From IMG/VR virus record IMGVR_UViG_3300037847_004966, positions 3,604 through 24,212 of that record: DNA of 20,609 nt; one strand, 5' to 3'. Position 1 is the first letter of the stretch; each line of letters opens with the position of its first letter. The stretch comes from a virus. This document shows positions 15,597-20,609 of the stretch, one piece after another. Below the pieces are notes generated by a model that was not told where the DNA came from, did no database searches, and worked only from the letters and a program-made list of their open reading frames with translations. The position numbers and the translations under genes were made by a program.

Positions 15597-16520
15597 ATGA
15601 GTGAGATTGAAGGAGAGGTAGTCGAACCTCAGGAGAGCAGTGAAGCCGTAGAAGCTACTGAACCTGTCGAAGCTACAGATTCTATCGAAGCAAGTGAACC
15701 AGCTGAGTCGTCGGAGCCCGTAGAGGCTTCTAACGAATCCGATCTCGGTACAGTCATCGACTGGAACGGAGAACTCAGCAGCATGAAAGACGCTGAGTGG
15801 TTCAACAAGTTCGAAGAAGGTACGCGACAGGCTCTACTTCAAGGCATGGAAACGAAGTACAAAAACTGGCAACGCGGATACACCAAAGCGTTCGAGGAGA
15901 ACGCTGCGCGTCGTAAAGCGCTCGAGGACAGAGAGGCGCAAATCAAGTCTCAAGAAGCTCGTGTCAGTAAGTGGTTGTATGGAGAGAAAGATCCAATCGC
16001 CGACCTGAAGACTGAGATTGAAACCCTCAAACATACCCATGAAGAACGTTTGCTCGCGCTCAAAGAAGAGCACGAAAAGAATGTGGGAAACGCGTCTCAA
16101 GGTCGAACAGAAGAGCTGGAAGCTCTGATGAAAGAAAGAGACGCCGCTCTAAGTCGAATCGAAGAGTTCGAAAGTCACATCAAAGAACAAGAAGAAGCAC
16201 AGATTAATTCTGCCGTGGATGAGTTTGAAGCCTGGATTCAAGAGACGGCTAATGACGTATACGCCAACGACGAAGCATTCTACAGCCTTTGTGTTCTGTG
16301 TACTGGCGGAATCGACCGAGAAGACGCACTGGCGATGGTGCGCGGCAAGTACAAGATGCCCGAGCCTGAGCCCGAAGCACCAGAACCCGAACCCGTTCCT
16401 CAGTCGATGAGTCTGATGAACTTGGGTACGGGGCAAGCAGGCGGCACATCTAAGGGCGAAGCCCGCGGGTTCAATGAGATCATGGACGCCTTACGGCGTG
16501 AGGCACAGTCACTGAAATGA
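15597..16520 (+). CDS. Capsid scaffolding protein
   Basis: The 307-residue protein has the composition and layout of a phage scaffold, the internal chaperone that shapes the prohead and later leaves. Residues 1-48 form an acidic, disordered segment of degenerate repeats (VEATEPVEATDSIEASEPAE). Then come NKFEEGTRQALLQGMETKYK and a long coiled coil from about residue 75 to 205 with heptad Leu/Ile and alternating Lys/Glu (DLKTEIETLKHTHEERLLAL). A Pro/Glu-rich link (EPEPEAPEPEPVP) follows, then a C-terminal segment (ARGFNEIMDALRREAQSLK) that may bind the coat protein. Unusually, the coat gene lies 8 kb away on the other strand. Confidence 0.83.
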   Translation: MSEIEGEVVEPQESSEAVEATEPVEATDSIEASEPAESSEPVEASNESDLGTVIDWNGELSSMKDAEWFNKFEEGTRQALLQGMETKYKNWQRGYTKAFEENAARRKALEDREAQIKSQEARVSKWLYGEKDPIADLKTEIETLKHTHEERLLALKEEHEKNVGNASQGRTEELEALMKERDAALSRIEEFESHIKEQEEAQINSAVDEFEAWIQETANDVYANDEAFYSLCVLCTGGIDREDALAMVRGKYKMPEPEPEAPEPEPVPQSMSLMNLGTGQAGGTSKGEARGFNEIMDALRREAQSLK

Positions 16521-16759
16521 AACGCACAGAAGTAGTATTCCCTGAATCACCCAAGAACCCCGTTGTGGTGTTCGAGACGGTTCAAGAGGGCACAGATAAA
16601 CTGACGACTCAGTACATCAACTTGCGGTACGCGTACTCTATTCGAGTCGCGCGTTCCACGTTAGCTATTGGTTTCTCTGGCGGTGAGATCGTTGTCGACG
16701 GCGTAGACGCAGAAGACGCGGCTCACATCGCTGAGAAGTGGCTCGACCTGCAACCCTGA
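16517..16759 (+). CDS. Small protein of unknown function, last gene of the plus-strand virion operon
   Basis: The start overlaps the scaffold stop by 4 nt (ATGA), so it is probably translated by coupling. The 80-residue product looks like a small alpha/beta fold: strands VVVFETVQEG, YAYSIRVARS, TLAIGFSGGEIVVDGVD and an amphipathic end helix AEDAAHIAEKWLDLQ. No family is recognised. The stop lies 2 nt from the convergent minus-strand gene, and a 9-bp inverted repeat starts 9 nt beyond, likely ending the operon. Confidence 0.68.
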   Translation: MKRTEVVFPESPKNPVVVFETVQEGTDKLTTQYINLRYAYSIRVARSTLAIGFSGGEIVVDGVDAEDAAHIAEKWLDLQP

Positions 16760-16761
16760 AA

Positions 16762-17310
16762 CTACCATCCGTGGGGGATGATATGCCCAGGCCCCCACGG
16801 AGTTTCTTGCACCAACACTTTCTTACCTGAAGGACTCGCGACTGGAAACGGTTCGAGTCCTTCTTGTTCTTCTACTGTCGGACACCAGTAAAACGACAGG
16901 GTCTCCCGACCAGAGTCGCCCCACCAACGAGACCAACCGTTTCGTTCGTAGTACGCGTGACAGTCTGCCTGACTTGTGGGTACGCGCTCACCAGCACTCC
17001 ACTTCTGCCAGCCTGAGGGAGGCACGATCTTCCCGTCATCGGTCGTTACCACCTTGGTATCACTTTCTGGGGGAGGCTCAGATTTTTTCTTGGCTTCGGC
17101 CTTGGGTCCCTGACGGGGTTTGGGTTTCTCTTGAACAGGTTCAGGCGCTCCCTTGAACGTCTTGAGTCCGCGAACCAACGCTGCTCGAGCCACCATCTCA
17201 TACGTGACGTCGACGCCCAGCTCAACGACGGTGGGTGTTTTCTTCATCTCTTCGATTGCCGCATTGAGTTGCGCGAGAACCGAATCATCCAGTGTAAGTG
17301 TAATGTCCAT
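16762..17310 (-). CDS. Ribbon-helix-helix-like protein with Trp-rich C-terminal domain, possible regulator
   Basis: The product has 182 residues, with ATG at 17310 behind a perfect AGGAGGTCAT. The first 55 residues fit a ribbon-helix-helix (strand MDITLTLDD, helix SVLAQLNAAIEEMKK, helix TYEMVARAALVRGLKTF). A Pro/Lys-rich linker follows (about 56-95), then a Trp-rich domain with GWQKWSAGERVPTSQADCHA, YYERNGWSRWWGD and LSFYWC. This second domain is not one I can name. It is a single-gene unit on the minus strand, between two plus-strand blocks, with its own promoter. Both facts fit a regulator, but DNA binding is inferred only from the predicted fold. Confidence 0.7.
   Translation of the reverse strand: MDITLTLDDSVLAQLNAAIEEMKKTPTVVELGVDVTYEMVARAALVRGLKTFKGAPEPVQEKPKPRQGPKAEAKKKSEPPPESDTKVVTTDDGKIVPPSGWQKWSAGERVPTSQADCHAYYERNGWSRWWGDSGRETLSFYWCPTVEEQEGLEPFPVASPSGKKVLVQETPWGPGHIIPHGW
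16769..16800. terminator. Inverted repeat at the convergent junction, probable terminator
   Basis: CCGTGGGGG (16769-16777) and CCCCCACGG (16792-16800) form a perfect 9-bp stem with a 14-nt loop. On the plus strand AGTTTCTT follows, a weak T-rich tail, so it may end the rightward virion operon. It lies inside the last codons of the minus-strand gene. For leftward transcription the tail is poor. Confidence 0.5.
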
Positions 17311-17325
17311 ATGACCTCCTCAGTC

Positions 17326-17354
17326 AGCATAACAACCGAGGTGTCTTTTGACAA
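17326..17354 (-). promoter_or_regulatory. Sigma70-type promoter of the ribbon-helix-helix-like gene
   Basis: On the minus strand TTGTCA (17354-17349) is 17 nt from TATGCT (17331-17326), matching the consensus at 5 of 6 and 4 of 6 positions. The -10 box ends only 15 nt before the start codon, so the leader would hold little more than the ribosome site. Confidence 0.55.
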
Positions 17355-17686
17355 GTTGGTATGGAGTTTGAAAAATACACACGCCGAATGAAAGGGCTCT
17401 ACGTAGGGGCCCGGCGACACGACGTAGGGGGGTGGTGGGGTCTTTGTCTCGAGAACAAAAAAGACCGGAGCTCAAGTAATACCTTTAAGGTGGTTTCGAA
17501 CCCCATTCTACTGGTCGGTAGATTCGTTGGAACTGGCCACTATCATGTGGAGGATCGGGTTTGGTCTTGACAAGCCAACACCGAAACTTTGAGGGCTGAA
17601 AGTCAGTCTACTAATGAGTCGATTTGTTGGGATCCTTAACGTAAAGGATGGAGCTCACCCTTGCCAAGTCAATAGCCCGATACTCT

Positions 17687-17728
17687 GTTTCCTTTATAGG
17701 TGATCGTGTTTCCCTTAAAAGTGATCGT
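17687..17728. repeat. Two tandem copies of a 21-bp repeat
   Basis: Copies at 17687-17707 and 17708-17728 agree at 18 of 21 positions. Each starts GTTTCC, continues with a T/A-rich middle containing TTA, and ends GTGATCGT. The spacing of two helical turns places the GTGATCGT blocks on the same DNA face, as in operators or iterons. Confidence 0.75.
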
Positions 17729-17780
17729 CTTTGAAAACCAAGGTTCAACCTATAGTATCGAGTTTTCTTCAATATTTTGT

Positions 17781-17809
17781 TTAACATTATTGACACCCTG
17801 GCATAGACT
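17781..17809 (+). promoter_or_regulatory. Candidate promoter for the small-gene block
   Basis: TTAACA (17781-17786) is followed after 17 nt by TAGACT (17804-17809). A TTGACA (17790-17795) and TATAAG (17809-17814) overlap it with a spacing of only 13. The -10 region is framed by GACAC (17792-17796) and GTGTC (17814-17818), an inverted repeat that may be an operator. Transcripts would carry a leader of about 190 nt with two hairpins before the gene at 18005. Confidence 0.35.
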
Positions 17810-18004
17810 ATAAGTGTCGAAAGGGGGAACCCCTTAAGACACGCTCTTTGAAAAGCCCTATAGACGCTCCCTCTCATGAGGCAGTCCCTTAGAATATTGG
17901 AGGTCTAAGGGGTGACGATTCAGACAGAGGTTGAGGTCTCGACTGGTGGCAATGGTAGCCAGCCGAAAACAAACAATAAACCCTGAAACATTCAAAGGTA
18001 TACA

Positions 18005-18448
18005 ATGACAGATCAAGCGAAAATGTTTTCACCAATTCAAGCTATCGCTCTAAACTCCCTTGCTCGCAAGGTCAACGGGCCAAAAGCCTATACGGATCGA
18101 AACGGTAACCCTTGCTCCGCACGTAGTTTGGTGGACCCTGGTGAATATCATGGGGAGTTCGTTCCTGGTATCGGGTTCGGTCTTATCATAGGCGATCCTA
18201 AACCAGGTAAGCGAAACATATCATGGGCCAAATTGGCGCCCCTGTTCATCAATCGGACGAACGACCAAACGATTGCGGCGATCGTCAAACTGGCGACGGA
18301 TGGACGGTACGAAAGTATAACGGACGCCAAATCCGAACTACTTGAACCGCTTCGGACTCCGACCCTCCAAGATGCTCGACTTAAGACTAAGTATCTCCGA
18401 GTGTCTGAAGTCAGCCAGATAACGACGCGACGATCGAGAATCGGATAG
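18005..18448 (+). CDS. Unknown protein (147 residues), first gene of the small-gene block
   Basis: ATG at 18005 has AAAGG six nt upstream and the start context TATACAATG, close to the TTTACAATG of two later genes. The protein begins MTDQAKMFSPIQAIALNSLA. It contains a Gly/Pro-rich part (EYHGEFVPGIGFGLIIGD) and a second half of helices (AAIVKLATDGRYESITDAKS). The end is basic (ITTRRSRIG). No family or motif is recognised. It is not lysine-rich like the virion-block proteins. It starts about 190 nt after a candidate promoter, with hairpins between. Coding is supported by the ribosome site and an uninterrupted frame. Confidence 0.68.
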   Translation: MTDQAKMFSPIQAIALNSLARKVNGPKAYTDRNGNPCSARSLVDPGEYHGEFVPGIGFGLIIGDPKPGKRNISWAKLAPLFINRTNDQTIAAIVKLATDGRYESITDAKSELLEPLRTPTLQDARLKTKYLRVSEVSQITTRRSRIG

Positions 18449-18463
18449 TTTGAGTGCAACGAT

Positions 18464-18490
18464 AGTCCCCCTGAAAAGGGGGACTTGACG
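18464..18490 (+). promoter_or_regulatory. Hairpin-box leader element A
   Basis: AGTCCCCC (18464-18471) and GGGGGACT (18478-18485) form an 8-bp stem with loop TGAAAA. The box GGACTTGACG (18481-18490) overlaps the stem and directly adjoins ATG at 18491. No T-run follows, so it is not a standard terminator. Similar elements precede 18967 and 19280. Confidence 0.6.
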
Positions 18491-18628
18491 ATGCAATCAA
18501 GCATCAATGAATCCATGGGAGTGGATATAATGCAAACTTTTCTAATGACCGTTGCCGCTTTATGCATGTCAACGGGCTTTTCGATCGCTCTTTACGGTTT
18601 CCTGAATCCAATGGAGACGAGAAAATGA
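18491..18628 (+). CDS. Tiny membrane protein (45 residues, or 32 from an internal start)
   Basis: The frame can start with ATG at 18491, directly after the conserved box, or in frame with ATG at 18530, which has GGGAGTGGATATA before it. From the second start the product is 32 residues with one hydrophobic segment of about 22 residues (FLMTVAALCMSTGFSIALYG) and a short charged end (NPMETRK), so it should sit in the inner membrane. The stop overlaps the next start by 4 nt (ATGA). A small membrane modulator or holin-like peptide is possible. I know no family. Which start is used is open; I list the longer because of the shared leader box. Confidence 0.55.
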   Translation: MQSSINESMGVDIMQTFLMTVAALCMSTGFSIALYGFLNPMETRK

Positions 18629-18909
18629 GCATCAAAATACGGCGCGCTAATCACGTTCAAATGTGCATGGAAGATCCTACCTTTCTGTTCTATTGTGGAG
18701 ACGCACCAGAACATAAACCGTTCCGACGTTGGCTGGCTCAAGTTGACTTCATTGTGATCGAAGCAATCGATTGCGGAGTATTCGACATCGGAGATCGATG
18801 CTGGCGCGATGCGTTCGATAGTGGTTCAACTCCACGTGAGGCAGTTGAGGATCTCATAGGCGACCCTGACGACTTCGATAGCTTCGGTCATGCTGCAGTA
18901 TTCGGCTAA
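18625..18909 (+). CDS. Small acidic phage protein (WRDAFDSGSTPREAV type)
   Basis: ATG at 18625 follows GGAGACGAGAAA and overlaps the membrane-peptide stop; an ATG at 18562 in the same frame has no ribosome site. The 94-residue product has a basic start (MSIKIRRANHVQMCM), a hydrophobic middle strand (VDFIVIEAIDCGVFDIGD) and the motif CWRDAFDSGSTPREAVEDLI, then an Asp-rich end (GDPDDFDSFG). The W-x-D-x-F/Y-D-x-G-x-T/S-P-x-E-A pattern is familiar from many short phage proteins of unknown function. Translation is probably coupled to the membrane peptide, so the two may act together. Confidence 0.72.
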   Translation: MSIKIRRANHVQMCMEDPTFLFYCGDAPEHKPFRRWLAQVDFIVIEAIDCGVFDIGDRCWRDAFDSGSTPREAVEDLIGDPDDFDSFGHAAVFG

Positions 18910-18933
18910 ACCCTGACCAAATAAACCCTAACC

Positions 18934-18966
18934 GTCCCCCCACAAGGGGGGACATTGGACTTTACA
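18934..18966 (+). promoter_or_regulatory. Hairpin-box leader element B
   Basis: GTCCCCCC (18934-18941) and GGGGGGAC (18946-18953) form a perfect 8-bp stem with loop ACAA. The box GGACTTTACA (18957-18966) follows directly before ATG at 18967. There is no T-run and no AGGAGG-like site, so GGA of the box is the only ribosome-site candidate. Confidence 0.65.
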
Positions 18967-19251
18967 ATGACGACACGGAAAACAGAAATACAGATCGAGC
19001 GGGAACTTGATGAACTTATAGCTAATGTCAAAACAATCGACGAACTCGATAAGTGGTTTGAAGATCATCAAGGCACTCAGTTCACAAGTGAACAGCATCT
19101 AATACTCGATCAACTCGAGAATACTTTGATCGCTAAAGATATCGAGGAGAACGCGACGATTTACACTCGGATGAATGACGAATTTTGGGCCGACAAGGTC
19201 CATCCCCTTCACGTTCAACGCTGCGTCAATATTGACGTCACAAACCATTAA
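18967..19251 (+). CDS. Small helical protein of unknown function (94 residues)
   Basis: ATG at 18967 (MTTRKTEIQIERELDELIAN) is adjacent to the conserved leader box; a TTG four codons earlier lies within that box and is rejected. The product is acidic and almost all helical, with NVKTIDELDKWFEDHQGTQF and SEQHLILDQLENTLIAKDIE. It ends FWADKVHPLHVQRCVNIDV. No catalytic motif or membrane segment is visible. It is probably a soluble accessory or early protein. The next leader hairpin begins 2 nt after its stop. Confidence 0.66.
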   Translation: MTTRKTEIQIERELDELIANVKTIDELDKWFEDHQGTQFTSEQHLILDQLENTLIAKDIEENATIYTRMNDEFWADKVHPLHVQRCVNIDVTNH

Positions 19252-19253
19252 CC

Positions 19254-19279
19254 GCCCCATTGGGGCATCGGACTTTACA
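19254..19279 (+). promoter_or_regulatory. Hairpin-box leader element C
   Basis: GCCCC (19254-19258) and GGGGC (19262-19266) form a 5-bp stem with loop ATT, the weakest of the three. The box GGACTTTACA (19270-19279) is identical to that of element B and directly adjoins ATG at 19280. Confidence 0.6.
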
Positions 19280-19546
19280 ATGCAAACGATAGAGGTACAC
19301 GGTAAACGCTGGCAAGATTCATACGGTAACACGTATCATACAGCAACGATTTATATCGACAACGACGTGGAACCTGCCTACTGTAGCCCGATCACCTACG
19401 GGTATGGTGATCACTATTACCATTCAACTGCGATCGAATGGTTGGTCACCCAAGGTTACCTGACTTCAGACAAACCGATAAGAGAGGCGCGCGAGCTCGG
19501 CGTATCCTATGAAGCCGTCGACGTGAAAAGCCGACATCAACTATAA
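19280..19546 (+). CDS. Small phage protein of the RW...YGNTYH type (88 residues)
   Basis: ATG at 19280 directly follows the conserved box; longer frames would run back into the preceding gene. The protein begins MQTIEVHGKRWQDSYGNTYH, then TATIYIDNDVEPAY, a YGYGDHYYHSTAIEWLVTQG core and an end GVSYEAVDVKSRHQL. Short phage proteins with RW, YGNTYH and YGYGDxY in this order are widespread and their role is unknown. The fold is probably a small beta-sheet with one helix. It is the last gene before a strong terminator. Confidence 0.74.
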   Translation: MQTIEVHGKRWQDSYGNTYHTATIYIDNDVEPAYCSPITYGYGDHYYHSTAIEWLVTQGYLTSDKPIREARELGVSYEAVDVKSRHQL

Positions 19547-19552
19547 AACAAT

Positions 19553-19585
19553 AGCCCCATGGCCTTCGGGTCGTGGGGCTTTTCT
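19553..19585 (+). terminator. Intrinsic terminator with UUCG tetraloop
   Basis: A 12-bp stem starts at AGCCCCATG (19553-19561), continues through GCC, is capped by TTCG (19565-19568), and closes with GGT and CGTGGGGCT (19572-19580). TTTCT follows. It ends the small-gene block 7 nt after its last stop. Confidence 0.9.
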
Positions 19586-19815
19586 GCGTCTGGTCTCGAG
19601 CTCGAGGCGCGCTCGACTCGAGATATGATGATAGTTCCGGGTCCGGCGTCCGGAGTCCGGAGTCCGGAACCGGCGGACCGGCGAACCGGCGAACGAAACC
19701 GCCAAACCATATCCGCGACGGTCGATCCCTTTATATTATGTCCGGCGTCCGGCGAGGCAGGAGACCCGGCCGGACCGACCGGACCGGACGGACCGACCGG
19801 ACCGGACGGAAAAGG
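19586..19815. repeat. GC-rich tandem repeats downstream of the terminator
   Basis: No gene is supported here. Three CTCGAG sites occur between about 19595 and 19622. From 19641 to 19691 the DNA is a run of 7-8 bp units (GTCCGGC, then three GTCCGGA, then ACCGGCG, GACCGGCG, AACCGGCG). GTCCGGC repeats twice at 19740-19753. From 19772 to 19807 GGACCGACC and GGACCGGAC alternate, giving an 18-bp unit twice. The plus-strand reading has a collagen-like GPT/GPD pattern, which I take as a by-product. It lies directly after the stop of the minus-strand zinc-ribbon gene. Confidence 0.8.
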
Positions 19816-20283
19816 TCAGGCCTTGACCCAGGCCGAATCGGTCCGATGGTTCTGGAGATACTCGGCGACGGCATCCATTAGGTGCGGTCTTAACTCAGCG
19901 CGCGAGTATGGTGATTGATCCGAGTTATCGAGAAACGATCCGTCAGGGTTCTCGAAAGCCAGCGAAGTTAGATAACCGCTTTCAGGGAAGTCGCCTGCAG
20001 AGTCAAGGATATCGGACACGATAGCGCCGATGGCATAATCCACAATAAAAGTATCCCCAAGGTCAAGCATATCATGACCGTTATCGTCTGCAGCATATAA
20101 GGCAGCGAGGATAACGTCCTTGGGATGGATGATCGGTCGAAAGTTAGTCGAGAGGCAATCAGCGCAATGTGTGGGCTCACTGCCATATTCTAAGACGTCG
20201 CCAGTGTTAAAGTCGACTAACGCAGACGAGACGAGATTGTGACTACCACAATCAACGCATCGCATAATGGGCGCAGTTTCCAT
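19816..20283 (-). CDS. Zinc-ribbon protein of unknown function
   Basis: ATG at 20283 has GGAG five nt upstream and is preferred over GTG at 20289, which would touch the site. The 155-residue protein starts METAPIMRCVDCGSHNLVSS and holds two Cys pairs, C9-x2-C12 and C40-x2-C43 (HCADCLSTNF), a probable zinc ribbon of about 45 residues. The rest is acidic, with LAALYAADDNGHDMLDLGDT and a helical end (RPHLMDAVAEYLQNH). No enzyme motif was found. It stands alone on the minus strand with a good promoter and an operator-like palindrome at the start point. Repeats of the same type flank it, which hints at an inserted or exchangeable segment. Confidence 0.72.
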   Translation of the reverse strand: METAPIMRCVDCGSHNLVSSALVDFNTGDVLEYGSEPTHCADCLSTNFRPIIHPKDVILAALYAADDNGHDMLDLGDTFIVDYAIGAIVSDILDSAGDFPESGYLTSLAFENPDGSFLDNSDQSPYSRAELRPHLMDAVAEYLQNHRTDSAWVKA

Positions 20284-20322
20284 GTTCACTCCAATGGGTC
20301 GATAAAGGGTTGACCCGCACTA

Positions 20323-20353
20323 ACTATAGCACGATATCAAACCAAGGTGTCAA
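20323..20353 (-). promoter_or_regulatory. Promoter of the zinc-ribbon gene
   Basis: On the minus strand a perfect TTGACA (20353-20348) is 19 nt from TATAGT (20328-20323). The -10 is extended by TG (TGCTATAGT), which can compensate for the long spacer. The palindrome GGGTTGACCC (20307-20316) lies at or just after the expected start point and may be an operator. Confidence 0.6.
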
Positions 20354-20609
20354 GTATTGTGTTAAGAGAATGTCAAGACGCTCGAGGTGCTCGAGGTCAG
20401 CGAAACTTGAACCGCTACTTTAACCCTGGTCTTTCGACGTCAAGAGCTCGGCGCTCGAGGTCGGCAATTTCAGCCCCTCAAGTAACCTCGAGCTCTTGTG
20501 TTGACCGGACAAGACTAAGCGGCGCGTCTCGTGATAGTTTCCGGACCGGACGGACCGGACGGACCGGCGGAACAACGACCGGCGGAACCTCGAGGGGCTG
20601 AAAGTTATA
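20354..20609. repeat. Repeat-rich right end, no gene supported
   Basis: Imperfect direct repeats of about 32 nt start at 20372 and 20439 (both begin GTCAAGA and contain GCTCGAGGTC). TTTCAGCCCCTC (20468-20479) and GAGGGGCTGAAA (20592-20603) are perfect inverted repeats 112 nt apart. GGACCGGAC occurs twice in tandem at 20543-20560, followed by GGACCGGCGG. Five CTCGAG sites fall in this stretch. Plus-strand open frames exist but are Arg/Gly-rich products of the repeats and lack ribosome sites. Confidence 0.7.

Larger units (their letters stand above)
17311..18004. other. Structured non-coding region (about 700 nt), control region or origin candidate
   Basis: No convincing gene is present: frames at 17361-17570 (plus) and 17611-17877 (minus) lack ribosome sites. 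The region contains perfect or near-perfect inverted repeats at 17439-17466 (GGTCTTT/AAAGACC), 17632-17649 (ATCCTT/AAGGAT), 17821-17835 (AAGGGG/CCCCTT) and 17886-17911 (CCCTTAGA/TCTAAGGG). It also has a 21-bp tandem repeat (17687-17728), an A+T-rich stretch around 17740-17790, and TTGACA at 17348, 17567 and 17790. It separates the late virion block from the small-gene block. A leader with regulatory RNA structure, a promoter cluster or a replication origin would all fit. Confidence 0.6.

Noticed and set aside
17484-17520. tRNA-like segment GGTTTCGAACCCC
   Set aside because: The TTCGAAC looks like a T-loop, but the stem base before it is T where G is needed, and no matching acceptor or anticodon arms could be built.
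17361-17570. Plus-strand frame of 69 codons
   Set aside because: No ribosome site precedes either possible ATG, and it crosses an inverted repeat. It cannot be excluded fully.
17611-17877. Minus-strand frame of 88 codons in the structured region
   Set aside because: It lacks a good ribosome site, crosses the tandem repeat and hairpins, and has a composition unlike neighbouring genes.
19559-19918. Plus-strand frame with a collagen-like GPTGPDGPTGPD stretch
   Set aside because: It starts inside the UUCG terminator, lacks a ribosome site, and its pattern follows directly from the GGACCGACC/GGACCGGAC repeats. It also overlaps the well-supported zinc-ribbon gene on the other strand.
20347-20601. 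Plus-strand Arg/Gly-rich frame at the right end
   Set aside because: It overlaps the -35 region of the zinc-ribbon gene promoter, has no ribosome site, and is made mainly of repeat sequence.
1-20609. CRISPR array or integrase/attachment module
   Set aside because: No regularly spaced direct repeats with unique spacers, and no recombinase motifs, were found. The repeats at 19.6-20.6 kb are short and contiguous or irregular.

Overview
The window is part of a tailed double-stranded DNA bacteriophage genome (Caudoviricetes). A large terminase, a portal protein, a coiled-coil scaffold and a major capsid protein can all be recognised. The portal type, an adaptor-like protein, a propeller-like tail protein, and the lack of tape-measure or tail-tube genes suggest a podovirus-like virion. 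That morphology, and the host, are inference. Genes are tightly packed, often overlapping by 4-8 nt, and mostly preceded by AGGAGG-type ribosome binding sites, so the host is a bacterium. No integrase, tRNA or CRISPR array was seen.

Left block (1-8089, minus strand, read right to left): a 56-residue basic protein, major capsid protein, decoration-like protein, an intrinsic terminator, head-tail adaptor-like protein, a small unknown, a 707-residue propeller-like tail protein, a 590-residue virion protein, and the first 44 codons of another structural gene cut by the window edge.

Middle block (8143-16759, plus strand): a 49-residue basic protein, terL, a 47-residue basic protein, portal, a run of very small lysine-rich proteins, an HNH/HNN nuclease-like protein, a Cys-rich metal-binding-type protein, a putative L,D-transpeptidase-like cell wall peptidase, more tiny basic proteins, a zinc-ribbon protein, an acidic protein and the scaffold. 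Capsid protein and its scaffold, portal and terminase are therefore on opposite strands, in divergent operons that leave the 7776-8142 interval.

Right block (16762-20609): a minus-strand ribbon-helix-helix-like gene with its own sigma70-type promoter converges on the virion operon across a 9-bp inverted repeat. A ~700-nt non-coding region follows, with hairpins, a 21-bp tandem repeat and an A+T-rich stretch. Next are five small plus-strand genes of unknown function. Three of these units start with a GC-rich hairpin plus a conserved box, GGACTTKACR, next to the start codon. A UUCG-capped terminator closes the group. The end of the window holds a minus-strand zinc-ribbon gene with a good promoter, flanked on both sides by GGACCGGAC-type tandem repeats and CTCGAG-rich sequence.

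The plus- and minus-strand virion operons together supply head assembly, packaging and head-tail joining. The right block looks like the regulatory or early/accessory region. The least explained parts are the hairpin-box leaders, the structured 17.3-18.0 kb region, the GC-rich repeats and the series of tiny basic proteins in the packaging operon.
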